From assembly GCA_022865885.1 (NCBI GenBank), contig JALHSQ010000127.1:1-64000 (forward strand): a stretch of 64,000 bases of DNA, written 5' to 3'. A program made the position numbers and the translations under genes. The DNA comes from Candidatus Bathyarchaeota archaeon. GTDB taxonomy: Archaea > Thermoproteota > Bathyarchaeia > Bathyarchaeales > Bathycorpusculaceae. Under the pieces are notes generated by a model, which was given only the letters and a program-made list of their open reading frames with translations, was not told the origin of the DNA and searched no databases. Below are positions 25,272-34,573 of this stretch, in pieces; the stretch's first letter is position 1, and every line of letters begins with the position of its first letter.

Positions 25272-25439
25272 ATGGAAAAAGCATCTTCTGGAATCGTCTA
25301 TGAATGCGTAAGATGCGGAGCGAAAGTGCCTTCTGAGGAGCTGGAGATGCGCGGTGGGGAAATAAAATGCATAATCTGCGGTTACAGAATACTGAAAAAG
25401 ATAAAACCGCCGGTCGTCAAGCGTATACCTGCCAGATAG
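25272..25439 (+). CDS. rpoP: RNA polymerase subunit Rpo12 (P)
   Basis: 55 residues from the ATG at 25272. IVYECVRCGAKV and EIKCIICGYRILKKIKPP give the zinc ribbon of Rpb12/Rpo12 (CxxC pairs), ending in the conserved basic VVKRIPAR tail. It is an essential small subunit of archaeal RNA polymerase at the Rpo3/Rpo10/Rpo11 platform. The in-frame ATG at 25233 was rejected because it overlaps the TATA element. Confidence 0.92.
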   Translation: MEKASSGIVYECVRCGAKVPSEELEMRGGEIKCIICGYRILKKIKPPVVKRIPAR

Positions 25440-25511
25440 TAACGGAAAAAAGGGTAAACCAGTCAATCCAATAATCCTTTGTTGTTCGGGAATCGAGACA
25501 CATAGTGGCTG

Positions 25512-25853
25512 CTAGAAGATTTCTTTTTCCCCAACCTTGCGGAGAGTTCTTCCTCGGAGCTTTACCGTTGGCCCAATGACTTCGTCAGGCTGTTTCTCAA
25601 CAGTCTTTCTCTTTATGGTTTCGCCGCATATTCCCTTTGGCAACAGTCGCCGCTTCACACAGATGGCGCACGTGCAGTTTGCGACGCCACACAATTCATC
25701 AGTCCACTTACACCATACTCCGTCTCCACGGTAAACGACGGCACTTTCTGTGCACTTAAAGGATTGACATCCTGGAGAGCAAGTTTTTACTTGATCCAAT
25801 ATATGCACGACCTTGATCTTCTTGTGTCCACAAAATCCAACTATTGCAGGCAA
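25512..25853 (-). CDS. Cysteine-rich hypothetical protein
   Basis: 113 residues from a TTG start. Ten cysteines fall between residues 8 and 76, including CSPGCQSFKC, CGVANCTCAIC and a final GICGETIKRK, suggesting zinc or iron-sulfur binding. The last 35 residues are basic and beta-like. A TATA box (minus AGCTTATATC, 25883-25892) sits 30 bases upstream, giving a near-leaderless transcript and supporting the gene. No family recognised. Confidence 0.6.
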   Translation of the reverse strand: MPAIVGFCGHKKIKVVHILDQVKTCSPGCQSFKCTESAVVYRGDGVWCKWTDELCGVANCTCAICVKRRLLPKGICGETIKRKTVEKQPDEVIGPTVKLRGRTLRKVGEKEIF

Positions 25854-25909
25854 TGCTTATGCTTACTATCTTGACGAAACGTGATATAAGCTTTTTTCCC
25901 TCAAACTCT

Positions 25910-28003
25910 TTATTTCAAGTCTATCTTACTCTTCGGTTGCCTAAGCCGTCTCCTTCTCAGAGTTTCAAGTCCAAGAATGAAAATCGCGGTTATCACGATC
26001 ACCATGACTGTTAACAATTGGCTAGTTTCAACAAGCATGCCGACCAGAAGGACGTATTTTTCGATCTTGACTGGTATCGTAGTTGAATTGTCTGCAAACA
26101 CCATTGTGGCGACGCAAGGCTCCGACTGCCCAGGCAAACGAACGGTAACCACGAAGCTTCCGCCGACGATATTAGTGAACGTTATTGTGCCGTCTGCCCC
26201 CGTAACACCCGACGCCTGCAGTTCGTCTCGCTGTAGTGTTACGTTAGTGTCACGTATTGGTTGATCGAAATAGTCGCTGATTCTAACTGAAATATTCAAA
26301 TCGTAGAGCTTGCAACTAATGGTAACTTCCACGATTGTCGTGTTCAAGATCACCGTAGTCTCGTTAAGCTTCCTCCCGATCGAGTCGTATACTCTCACAC
26401 TATAGTTGCCAAGAATGCAGTTGAATGTCGCAACACCGTCAATCGTGGAATTTCCATAGTATAGCCCACCAATCACTTCCTGAACTGTCACTGACGCGTT
26501 GTTGATAGGTTGGCCGTTTGCATTTGGATTGTTCACAAAGACCTTGAGCGTGAATGCTGGACAGATAATCTTGACATCAAACCAGTCTTTTGGAACCGTG
26601 TTGTCCAGCAAACTTGGGAAGGTGGTAGTGTCAAACAATGAGCCGTAACGCGAAGCATTGAATGAATAAGAAAAATTCGGCAGCATTGAATGAAAGATCG
26701 CTGTCCCATTAATATCTGTAGTAACCGATTGATTCAGCGGTTGGGAAACCAACTGTATTCCGACATCCGGAATGCGTACCTCGACTTCATCTTTGAACCC
26801 TACGACGAGAATTCGCAAATTCGTGAGGTTGCACATAAGATCAAAGGATGACGCATTGGTGACCTCAATCCACTTCTCGCCAATTCTCTGATCAGACACA
26901 ATTGCCAAAGACGCATTGCAGAAATAAGTGCCGAGTTCAAGCGTGAAATACACTGTCCCATTGGAGTCTGCAGTTCCGCTTGCAGCGGTATTGTTATCTT
27001 GGAAAGTTTTGAGAAGGACGTTCGAAACGGGTTCCCCAGCAAGGTTTTTCGCTGTAATATTAACGCTGAAACCAGGAATGCTAAACGTTTGTGTATCCGG
27101 CAACTCTTTCTTGGTTACGTTTGATAGAGAGGTCACGTTCAACGTATAAACGCCTATCGAAGCGTTTGACAGGACGCCTTGATTTGTATAGTGAATCGTG
27201 CCTGTAGCTTCCGCTGTCAAGTTCACTGAATAGTTTAGGTTGTTTCCGGTTATCGTTAGGGTCAGATTCTCTTCAGGTGCATAACCTGCTGTTCTGACAT
27301 CCAACGTGTCGTTCCTATGATATTCAGTGGAATTTGTCAATCCCACGGTGAAGGATTTTGTAGCAAGTGTGGTGTTAAAGAGCACGCTATACTTGCCTGT
27401 AAGATTAGTGCTGGCGCCAGTTTGGAAACTCCCGGCATAGTTGATGGTTGCGTTGCCGTTTCCAACGCTAGAGACGTTGATGCTTGGCAGACCAGCATGA
27501 GATGCGTTACTTGGAGTTTGAACCGTAATGTTGGCAACATAGGTTATTGTCGGATCACCACCCTTTACGGTTACGTTAATTGGAACAGAATCACCTTCTT
27601 GAAGCTGCTGAGGCAGTGTAGGTCCACCAACATCCAAGTAGAAAGAGGGAACAACCGTAAAGACTGATGTAGCATTTTCCCCTGTAGCAACATCGATTAT
27701 TGTAACATTATGACTGCCCGCGGCACTATCAACAATCGTGAATGAAGCGTTCACGTCATTGCCAACAGCAACGCCTCCTGGCAAGCTTGTCTCATCAAAA
27801 TTGAGTGCATAAGATCCGTTCACGCTGGTTATGTTGGCTCTCACATTGACAGTTGACCCGACGTTTCCTGATGTGGGATCAACATAGATTATCACAGTCA
27901 CCGCTTTCGCATGAGGTAAGAATGATAGAGCAAACAATGCTGATGCCAGAATTAGGATGACACACCCTACCGATTTGACCTTTCTAAATGGAAACTCCGT
28001 CAA
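25910..28003 (-). CDS. Large membrane-anchored surface protein with repeated beta-sandwich domains
   Basis: 697 residues. Signal peptide about 10-34 ending in PHAKA. The body is a chain of Ig-like and carboxypeptidase-regulatory-like beta domains: PTSGNVGSTVNVRANIT early on, then repeats of the type NVLLKTFQDNNTAASGTADSNGTVYF, QPLNQSVTTDINGTAIF and NNASVTVQEVIGG with GXVTGADGTITF-like turns. More than thirty N-X-S/T sites. A transmembrane helix about 655-677 is followed by RRRRLRQ, a cytoplasmic stop-transfer. The promoter is TATA-like CATTTTAAACTT at 28057-28068 (reads AAGTTTAAAATG on the minus strand). Likely a glycosylated cell-wall or adhesion protein. Confidence 0.78.
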   Translation of the reverse strand: MTEFPFRKVKSVGCVILILASALFALSFLPHAKAVTVIIYVDPTSGNVGSTVNVRANITSVNGSYALNFDETSLPGGVAVGNDVNASFTIVDSAAGSHNVTIIDVATGENATSVFTVVPSFYLDVGGPTLPQQLQEGDSVPINVTVKGGDPTITYVANITVQTPSNASHAGLPSINVSSVGNGNATINYAGSFQTGASTNLTGKYSVLFNTTLATKSFTVGLTNSTEYHRNDTLDVRTAGYAPEENLTLTITGNNLNYSVNLTAEATGTIHYTNQGVLSNASIGVYTLNVTSLSNVTKKELPDTQTFSIPGFSVNITAKNLAGEPVSNVLLKTFQDNNTAASGTADSNGTVYFTLELGTYFCNASLAIVSDQRIGEKWIEVTNASSFDLMCNLTNLRILVVGFKDEVEVRIPDVGIQLVSQPLNQSVTTDINGTAIFHSMLPNFSYSFNASRYGSLFDTTTFPSLLDNTVPKDWFDVKIICPAFTLKVFVNNPNANGQPINNASVTVQEVIGGLYYGNSTIDGVATFNCILGNYSVRVYDSIGRKLNETTVILNTTIVEVTISCKLYDLNISVRISDYFDQPIRDTNVTLQRDELQASGVTGADGTITFTNIVGGSFVVTVRLPGQSEPCVATMVFADNSTTIPVKIEKYVLLVGMLVETSQLLTVMVIVITAIFILGLETLRRRRLRQPKSKIDLK

Positions 28004-28217
28004 ACATTTTCCCTCGCAACTAGCATGAAGATTGTGAACACATCTAACGCTGGGGGCATTTTAAACTTTACCATTTGTTGTACAGAGACGGTTGGGTTTA
28101 GAAGCAATAAAAGAACGTTTTGCGCCACTTTGACAACATTGCAGATTCTCTCCTTCCAAAGAAAAGCGACTTAAGTGTGAGTGCGAAGTACTGCTCAAGG
28201 CACGGCCGTGTTGAAGA

Positions 28218-29399
28218 ATGATCAATGAACTTATGGCCTTGGTTACAAAGCACGAGGAATGGCGTGGAACAGAATGCTTGAACCTAATTCCTTCTGAAAA
28301 CATTATGAGTCCTGCAGTCCGAAGACTCCTTTCTTCTGACCTTGCGCATCGGTACACCGCTAGAGACAGATTCTATATGGGGACACGATTCACTGACGAA
28401 ATCGAACAATACGGAGAAAAATTGGCAAGGGAAGTATTCAAAACGGAAGCTGCAGACCTGCGCCCACTCTCTGGACACATAGCGGACCTCATCATCCTAG
28501 CCAACTACACAAAACCCGGTGACACACTTATGTGCGTCTCTCCTCAAGACGGAGGTTACCCGGGAATGTGGAATGAAGGCCTAGCTGGACTTCTCAAACT
28601 CAAGACCAATGCCTTCCCCTTCTCAAAGCAAAATTGGAACATCAAACCTGAAGACGCCGAAGAGATCATAATGAACGTCAAACCCAAAGCTGTAATCTTT
28701 GGTGCAAGCCTGATTGTTTTCCCCCACCCAGTGAAGGAACTGGCAAAAGTTGCACGTGAAAACGGTGCCTTCGTAGGATTCGACGGCTCACACGTCATGG
28801 GTCTCATTGCTGGAGAACAGTTCCAAGACCCACTAAGGGAGGGTGCACATGCCCTCTTTGGCTCAACCCACAAGTCATTTTTCGGACCACAAGGAGGTAT
28901 AATATTGGCAGACAAGGAGCATGGCGAATTTCTTAAAGAAAGGATTTACCCTGCGTTTGTCGACAATGCTCATTGGAATCGTATAGCAGCGTTAGCCTTG
29001 GCGTTGGCAGAGATAAAACAGTTCGGCAAAGCCTATGCAACTCAGATCGTCCGAAACTCACAAGCATTAGCTAAAGCCTTAAGTGATTATAACTTTCCCG
29101 TTATTTGCCAACCTAGGGGATTCACTCGTTCACATCAGGTAATTGTAGATTGGGGCGACTACGATAGAGGTAGAGCTATCGCTGAAAGAGTCCAACGTGC
29201 AAACATAATTGTTGATTGCGTGGTTAGGATAGGTACTTGTGAGGTTACCAGACGCGGAATGAAAGAAAACGAAATGCTAAGAATAGCCGAATTTCTCAAA
29301 AGGTTAGTTGTTGACGAAGAACAACCTAACATGGTTAGAAAGGAAGTGACTAGACTAGGCTCTGAATTCCAGAAGATTGAATATTGCTTTGCAGAATAA
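28218..29399 (+). CDS. glyA: Serine hydroxymethyltransferase
   Basis: 393 residues. Starts MINELMALVTKHEEWR, with LNLIPSENIMSPAVR, HRYTARDRFYMGTRF, the cofactor Asp and His in FVGFDGSHVMGLIAG and the PLP-binding Lys219 in FGSTHKSFFGPQGG. It interconverts serine and glycine with a C1 carrier, tetrahydromethanopterin in many archaea. It is shorter than bacterial GlyA, as is usual for archaeal forms. No operon partner; the gene downstream is the decayed taw1. Confidence 0.9.
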   Translation: MINELMALVTKHEEWRGTECLNLIPSENIMSPAVRRLLSSDLAHRYTARDRFYMGTRFTDEIEQYGEKLAREVFKTEAADLRPLSGHIADLIILANYTKPGDTLMCVSPQDGGYPGMWNEGLAGLLKLKTNAFPFSKQNWNIKPEDAEEIIMNVKPKAVIFGASLIVFPHPVKELAKVARENGAFVGFDGSHVMGLIAGEQFQDPLREGAHALFGSTHKSFFGPQGGIILADKEHGEFLKERIYPAFVDNAHWNRIAALALALAEIKQFGKAYATQIVRNSQALAKALSDYNFPVICQPRGFTRSHQVIVDWGDYDRGRAIAERVQRANIIVDCVVRIGTCEVTRRGMKENEMLRIAEFLKRLVVDEEQPNMVRKEVTRLGSEFQKIEYCFAE

Positions 29400-29447
29400 A
29401 CTAAGTCAACAGTTCTTAACATTTGCTCACTGATGTAGATTTGACGC

Positions 29448-30419
29448 GTGGAAGCAAGCCAAATGGAAAACCTTGTCCCATCATCGCTAATAGAAACGTT
29501 GAAAAAACAGAAGTATCATCTCATTGGCCGTCACTCAGCTGTCAAAAGATGCAGATGGCTACATGAGACATTAGTGCATGATAGACCGTGCTACAAGCAG
29601 AAATTCTACGGAATCAAAACGCGTCAATGCATCTAAATGACCCCAGCTCTCTTTTGCTGTGCACAACAATGTACGTTCTGTTGGAGAGCCCAGAGCGGTG
29701 ACCTCCAATTGACTTGGGACGAACTGAGATTACCAACATGGGACTCACCTGAAGACATTGTTGAAGAATGCATCAAAACAGAATTAGCAATATTAACAGG
29801 GTACAAAGCTAACCCTAAAACAGACTCTCAAAAACTCGAAGAAGCTCTTACCCCTAAACAGGCAGCAATAAGCCTTACAGGCGAACCAACTCTCTACGAT
29901 CAGATAGGAGAACTAATCCACACATTTCACAGAAACAGGTTCACAACGTTTCTAGTATCCAATGGCACCGTACCCTCTACCTTAGCAAAACGGAGTGAGG
30001 AACCAACACAGCTCTACATTTCAGCTTGCGCTCCAAACAGAAAGACTTACGATCGGATATGCCGTCCGCAGATTCCGAAGGCATGGGAAAGATTAAGCGA
30101 AACCCTTGCGCTCTTGCCAAGTTACAAATGCCCAACTGTCATCCGCATAACGTTAGTCAACGGTCTAAACATGGACGACATAAAATGATACGCCAAGATT
30201 ATCGAAAGATCAAACCCTGTCTACGTTGAACCCAAAGCGTACATGCATGTTGGATTCTCCAGACGCCGTTTAGGTTTCGGAAACATGCCAAGCCATGAAG
30301 ACATACGCAGATTCACCCAGCAACTAGCAAAGGAAACTAACTATAGCATCGTTGACGAGGCAATCGAGAGTCGAGTTGTACTATTGAGCAAACACAGATC
30401 TCAAAAGGAGAGACCATAG
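29448..30419 (+). pseudogene. taw1: Taw1 (4-demethylwyosine synthase) with two in-frame stops
   Basis: One continuous frame of 324 codons encodes a full TYW1/Taw1-like radical SAM protein but is broken by TAA at 29634-29636 and TGA at 30186-30188. The first stop falls in the conserved block GIKTRQCI-stop-MTPALF just before the CX3CX2C cluster (CAQQCTFCWR); relatives usually have Gln there, so CAA to TAA is likely. The second sits before YAKIIERSNPVYVEPKAYMHVG. LTGEPTLYD, the QLYISACAPN region and the C-terminal FSRRRLGFGNMPSHED block are otherwise normal. Taw1 builds the tricyclic base on m1G37. No frameshift exists, so decay is recent, or the stops are sequencing errors or read through. Confidence 0.8.
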
Positions 30420-30500
30420 ATCAGCCGATCGCCTTTCTGTTTTTCATGCATGACAAGACACTTATCCCTCAATATCCTAGAATGACGCAGGCGTACGTAT

Positions 30501-31157
30501 ATGCTGACCTTGAAATCGATCTTGCTGAAAATAAGAAAAGAACTTGAAGAGAGAGAAAAAGTGCGGGAAAGCAGTCAGGACAAGGAACGAAAGGCTACTA
30601 GACTGGCTAAACAAGCGATACTTCTTATGCACCAAAAGAAGGTCAAAGAAGCTGAGAAACTCATCGAGAACGCGAAAGAACTCATTCAGGAACTATATGA
30701 GGCTTCTAGGGCACACCCAGAAATAGTCTATGGTGGTATGTTTAGTGCTGCACTTCAAGAGTATTCTGAGGCAAACATATTCTTTAGGCTTGTTGAGAGG
30801 TCAGAGTTCGTAACACCTCACGAAATCGGAGTGCCCTCAGCTGATTACATACTAGGATTGGCAGATGTGATAGGTGAGTACAGACGTTTGACGCTGGACG
30901 CCCTGCGTGAGGGAGACGCAGAGAGAGGGGAGAAATGCTTGCGTATGATGGATGAGATCTACACCGAGCTTATGGCTTTGGATGAAGCTTACATGCTGGT
31001 TTCCGGACTTCGAAGAAAGTGTGACGTTGCCAGGAAAATCATTGAAATCACGCGTGGGGACGTGACTCAGGAAATCAGGAGAAGCTCTCTTGAGAAGCAG
31101 CTAGAGCATTTCGAAAGATCAATTAAGAACAAATCGCAGGACAACCGTGCTCGCTGA
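30501..31157 (+). CDS. Translin-family protein
   Basis: 218 residues, all-helical. Features of archaeal translin: RESSQDKERKATRLAKQAI, the FFRLVERSEFVTPHEIGVPSADYILGL region (in two parts) and GEYRRLTLDALREGD, YTELMALDEAYMLVSGLRRKCDVARKI. Eukaryotic translin/TRAX form the C3PO ribonuclease; archaeal homologues are octameric RNA-binding proteins or RNases that trim precursor tRNA leftovers. The gene is intact although the genes on both sides are broken. It is 82 bases after the taw1 remnant. Confidence 0.83.
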   Translation: MLTLKSILLKIRKELEEREKVRESSQDKERKATRLAKQAILLMHQKKVKEAEKLIENAKELIQELYEASRAHPEIVYGGMFSAALQEYSEANIFFRLVERSEFVTPHEIGVPSADYILGLADVIGEYRRLTLDALREGDAERGEKCLRMMDEIYTELMALDEAYMLVSGLRRKCDVARKIIEITRGDVTQEIRRSSLEKQLEHFERSIKNKSQDNRAR

Positions 31158-31205
31158 GTAGCGTGCCATGGAATCCTCTTGCAAGCCCACTTCTTTCATC
31201 AATAA

Positions 31206-31822
31206 GGCCCATGGAACACAAAGAAGATTCACTTAGTCGCTGGCGTTGACGTCGCCTACCACGAGGCTACTTCTGTTGGTGTAGTAGCAGCACTGGCTAC
31301 TAATTCTCTAAAGCTTGTGGAATCACAAACGGCACTTTGCACCACGCGTCTGTCATACATGTCCACATTGCTTTCTTTCAGAGAAATACCGCCAATAATA
31401 CGAAGCATCAAGAAATTACAGGTGCAACCGAATCTTTTCCTAGTTGACGGTCAAGGTTTTGCAGATCCCTATCGCTGCGGACTCGCAAACCATCTAGGTC
31501 TAATGCGAGGCAAGCCAATCATTGGCGTTGCAAAAAGCAAGTTGTTTGTGAAGTTGAGATAGAGAAAATCGGCGACCGCCTTCTCAGGCATGAACGTGAG
31601 ATCCTCGGGGCAGAAGTAGTGACGAAACCTAGAAGCAAGCCTGTCTATGTTAGTGTCGGACATATGATCTCGTTGAAAACTGCAATCAGGATCGTTAAAC
31701 AATGCACGCATAATACGAGAATACCAGAACCTATTCTAGAAGCGCATAAGATAGCAACAGCCGAGGTACGAAAACAGATCGCCAACTGGCAGAGCGTCGA
31801 AAAGGAGTCTTGGAAAGCTTAA
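31206..31822 (+). pseudogene. nfi: Endonuclease V, frameshifted and missing its start
   Basis: The reading LVAGVDVAYHEATSVGV (catalytic Asp), SFREIPPI (Glu of the FRE motif) and LFLVDGQGFADPYRCGLANHLGL (second Asp) is endonuclease V. The frame ends at TAG 31560-31562 after VAKSKLF; removing the effect of one missing G near 31550 restores EVEIEKIGDRLLRHE, GAEVVTKPRSKPVYVSVGH and the C-terminal helix to 31822. Upstream, TAA at 31203-31205 is in frame and the first 20 or so residues of the family are not recognisable. Endonuclease V nicks DNA or RNA at inosine. Function is presumably lost. Confidence 0.8.
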
Positions 31823-31861
31823 TAGTTATCCGACGCGAATTGAAGAAACGGTGCGTCGATT

Positions 31862-32188
31862 ATGGAAATACCATTTGAAGAGTTTCAGAAGCTGGATTTG
31901 CGCATTGGAAAGATTTTGGAGGCAAATCAAATATCTGGCTCTCGAAATCTCATTCGTATGATTGTAGATTTTGGAACTGAAAAGAGGCAGGCTGTTGCAG
32001 GCTTATTGCAGTACTACACGCCTGAAAGTCTTGTAGGCAGGAAATGTGCCTTTATCCTTAATCTCCAAAGACGGAAACTGATGGGCATAGAGAGCCAGTG
32101 TATGATTTTCGCTGCGGAAGACGATAAAGGCAACGTTGTGATCTTACAGCCAGAAAGAGATGTTGCTAAAGGAAGCAGAATACACTAA
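31862..32188 (+). CDS. tRNA-binding-domain protein (methionyl-tRNA synthetase beta-like)
   Basis: 108 residues. EFQKLDLRIGKILEANQISGSRNLIRMIVDFG, followed by RQAVAGLLQYYTPESLVGRKC and LMGIESQCMIFAA, is the OB-fold tRNA-binding domain found at the C-terminus of MetG or as a free protein (MetG-beta, Arc1p/EMAPII-like, CsaA-like). In archaea the free form dimerises or binds MetRS to raise tRNA affinity. It stands alone, ending convergently 18 bases from rfcL. No MetRS gene is in the window. Confidence 0.88.
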   Translation: MEIPFEEFQKLDLRIGKILEANQISGSRNLIRMIVDFGTEKRQAVAGLLQYYTPESLVGRKCAFILNLQRRKLMGIESQCMIFAAEDDKGNVVILQPERDVAKGSRIH

Positions 32189-32205
32189 ACTCTTGCTTTC
32201 AGCTT

Positions 32206-33474
32206 CTAACACAATAGTCTAGTTATAGCTTCAGCTTTGTCCTCGCTCCCAGCAATGTATTCGATCATTTCTGGATCCAAGTCAAGCCACTTTGCAAGAC
32301 CAACAGCCATTTCAGTATTATTCTCAAAAATGATTCTCAAATATGGAAGAACCTCTTTTGAAGCTCTCACTGCTGAAACGTGGCATCTGTGCTTGATCTT
32401 CTTTCCTATGTTCAGTCGAGTTGCACGCTCAGCCCTAGATCGTGATAGCATTTGAATGCGACTTGGAAACTTGAACGGTATCCAACCAGATACTTCCGAG
32501 TTCTGCCTCGCCATTGCCACACCCGCGGTCATATAGTCGACCACATAACGCATCAAACTCCAGTCTCGGGTAACTCTAATCCTGCCCCGATAGATGTCAG
32601 CTATTGAAAGCGCATCTAATGCCATGGCCAAGTCATGCTGATCTGTAAGATGATCAGGAATGTTTTCGTATATCCACTCGAAAAGCATGTCAACATCTAC
32701 ATCCGACATGTTCGCTGCCTGTCTTGCACTATTACAGGTCTTACCATAGATGATCATCCTCAGCACGTTGAAAACAGTGTCCTGCCTGTCTCGGTAGCCC
32801 AACCAAGAAACATCCTCGTACTTCAGTTTCTCTTTACCTTGGGCTAGCGCTTGAAGATCCGTCACAGCAGATCGAACATCGCCTTGAGAGCGTTGAGCAA
32901 TGAATTTCAGCGTGGTCTCGTCAGCCTGGATTCTCTCGTTTTCGCTGATACCCTTCAGATGTTCTGCAATCTCTCCAACGGGAAGTTTCTTGAACTCCAA
33001 AAGAAGACAATAATTGCGAAGATTTGTAAACTTTGGATCATAGGCGCTATTGGCCGTTAGTATTATTGGGCATTGAGCGGTCTTCAGAACATCAGTTATT
33101 GCCTTTACTCCGCCCCTATCTGCAGTTCCTGTTAGCCCGTCTATCTCATCAAGTAACACTATTCTCTTTCCGCCGAATAATGATCCGAACTGTGAGGCCA
33201 GACCTGCAAAACGGTTTATAGCATCCTCTGTTCGGTAATCGCTTGCATTTTTCTCGACAAGCTCCATCTGAAAGTCTTGAGCCAAAGCTTCAACAGTGGA
33301 TGTTTTTCCAACCCCTGGCGGGCCATAGAGAAACGCAGCTTTTTTCTTTGGCACTCCCTGATCCCAAGACTTGACCCAATCAACAAGTTTCTGTATGGTT
33401 TCTTTGTTGCCGATGACTTTGGCCAGGGATTTCGGCCTGTATTTGACAGCCCAAGCGGCTAGCAATACACACAC
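32206..33474 (-). CDS. rfcL: Replication factor C large subunit
   Basis: 422 residues. AAA+ clamp loader: Walker A GPPGVGKTS (51-59), Walker B IVLLDEIDG (105-113), sensor ILTANSAYDP, then the RFC-box SQGDVRSAVTDLQALAQ and a long C-terminal collar domain. Together with RFC-S it loads PCNA onto primer ends. The protein ends in SEDKAEAITRLLC, without the C-terminal QxxLxxFF PCNA-binding box that ends many archaeal large subunits. Its start directly follows the rfcS stop. The first residues before WAVKYRPKS are uncertain. Confidence 0.93.
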   Translation of the reverse strand: MCVLLAAWAVKYRPKSLAKVIGNKETIQKLVDWVKSWDQGVPKKKAAFLYGPPGVGKTSTVEALAQDFQMELVEKNASDYRTEDAINRFAGLASQFGSLFGGKRIVLLDEIDGLTGTADRGGVKAITDVLKTAQCPIILTANSAYDPKFTNLRNYCLLLEFKKLPVGEIAEHLKGISENERIQADETTLKFIAQRSQGDVRSAVTDLQALAQGKEKLKYEDVSWLGYRDRQDTVFNVLRMIIYGKTCNSARQAANMSDVDVDMLFEWIYENIPDHLTDQHDLAMALDALSIADIYRGRIRVTRDWSLMRYVVDYMTAGVAMARQNSEVSGWIPFKFPSRIQMLSRSRAERATRLNIGKKIKHRCHVSAVRASKEVLPYLRIIFENNTEMAVGLAKWLDLDPEMIEYIAGSEDKAEAITRLLC

Positions 33475-34446
33475 CTAATTCGTCTTCTTCAGTTCGTTAC
33501 CAGCTTCAACAAGTCTAGCTAACAGTGCACTTAGTTGAACCTCTTCATCTGCGCCTTCTATGAGCCTAAAATCCACCTCGCCCACAATGCCAGCCAATCT
33601 TATTCTTAGCGGCTCCGGCATTTCCGCTTTGAATATTTCTGAGTGAATTTGGCGAATAATGTCACTACCAGCCACTCCATACTTCTGGATCATCTCGCGT
33701 AACTGCTTCCTCGATTCCATGAAGTTGCCTTCTATAGCAGTTTTGAGCGTTTTTTGCACGTCGGCAGGGCTGGCTTTTCCAGCAATCGAAAAGACTGATT
33801 TCGCATCTATTGGTTTGCCTAGCGATGCTGCTGCCTGCAGAGTGTTGATGGCTTTTCTCAGGTCTCCGTTACACACTTCATAAATCGCGTCCAAGCCATC
33901 ATCCATTATCTTGAACCGTTCCTTTTCGCCTATATGACTTAGATAGGCGTCGTGGTCTTTTCTGGGCAAATGTGTGAAGCGGAAAGGTGCGCATCTAGAT
34001 TGAATTGGCTCTATTATTCTTCCACTGTAGTTGGCACACATAATGAATCGGCATGTTCCGGTGTATCTTTCCATCGTTCGCCTCAAGGCTTGTTGAGCAT
34101 CAGAAGTCATATTGTCCGCTTCATCTAGAATCATTACTCTATACGGGATTCCACCAATGGATTTTGCCCTTGCGAAAGTTTTCACAGTCTCTCGAACCAC
34201 ATCAATCCCTCTTTCGTCGCTAGCATTCAGTTCCAAAGTGTGTTCCCTGTACGTGTCTCCATAGAGATCTCTTGACAAGCAAAGCGCGGCAGTGGTTTTT
34301 CCAGTTCCAGGCGGGCCCGCAAAAATGCAGTGTGGAACGTTCTTGGACTTAACAAAGCTTCTTAGACGTTCAACGATTTCTCTTTGGTCAACGAGTTCTT
34401 CCAGTGATCTTGGTCGATACTTCTCTGACCACATTTCAAAGCCCAA
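33475..34446 (-). CDS. rfcS: Replication factor C small subunit
   Basis: 323 residues. MWSEKYRPRSLEELVDQ at the N-terminus, Walker A FAGPPGTGKTT (42-52), NASDERGIDVVRE, Walker B VMILDEADNM, the arginine-finger SRC motif in IEPIQSRCAPFRF, and sensor 2 GDLRKAINTLQ. Four copies with one large subunit form the pentameric archaeal clamp loader. First gene of the rfcS-rfcL pair, with 0 bases between. No intein. Confidence 0.96.
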   Translation of the reverse strand: MGFEMWSEKYRPRSLEELVDQREIVERLRSFVKSKNVPHCIFAGPPGTGKTTAALCLSRDLYGDTYREHTLELNASDERGIDVVRETVKTFARAKSIGGIPYRVMILDEADNMTSDAQQALRRTMERYTGTCRFIMCANYSGRIIEPIQSRCAPFRFTHLPRKDHDAYLSHIGEKERFKIMDDGLDAIYEVCNGDLRKAINTLQAAASLGKPIDAKSVFSIAGKASPADVQKTLKTAIEGNFMESRKQLREMIQKYGVAGSDIIRQIHSEIFKAEMPEPLRIRLAGIVGEVDFRLIEGADEEVQLSALLARLVEAGNELKKTN

Positions 34447-34573
34447 TGAACGATTCCCCTGATTACTCTACTGACAGGTTCGCTAATAAACTCTTACAGT
34501 GGGAAGCACGCAATCTAAGCTGCCTTAAGAAGGAGGCGATTTGGCTGGAATCGCTGAAAAAATGAAAGGGAAG

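Noticed and set aside
29634-30188. Selenocysteine or pyrrolysine recoding in Taw1
   Set aside because: The stops are TAA and TGA; TAG is not used, no SECIS-like element was seen and the TGA position is not a known selenocysteine site. Pseudogene is the simpler reading.
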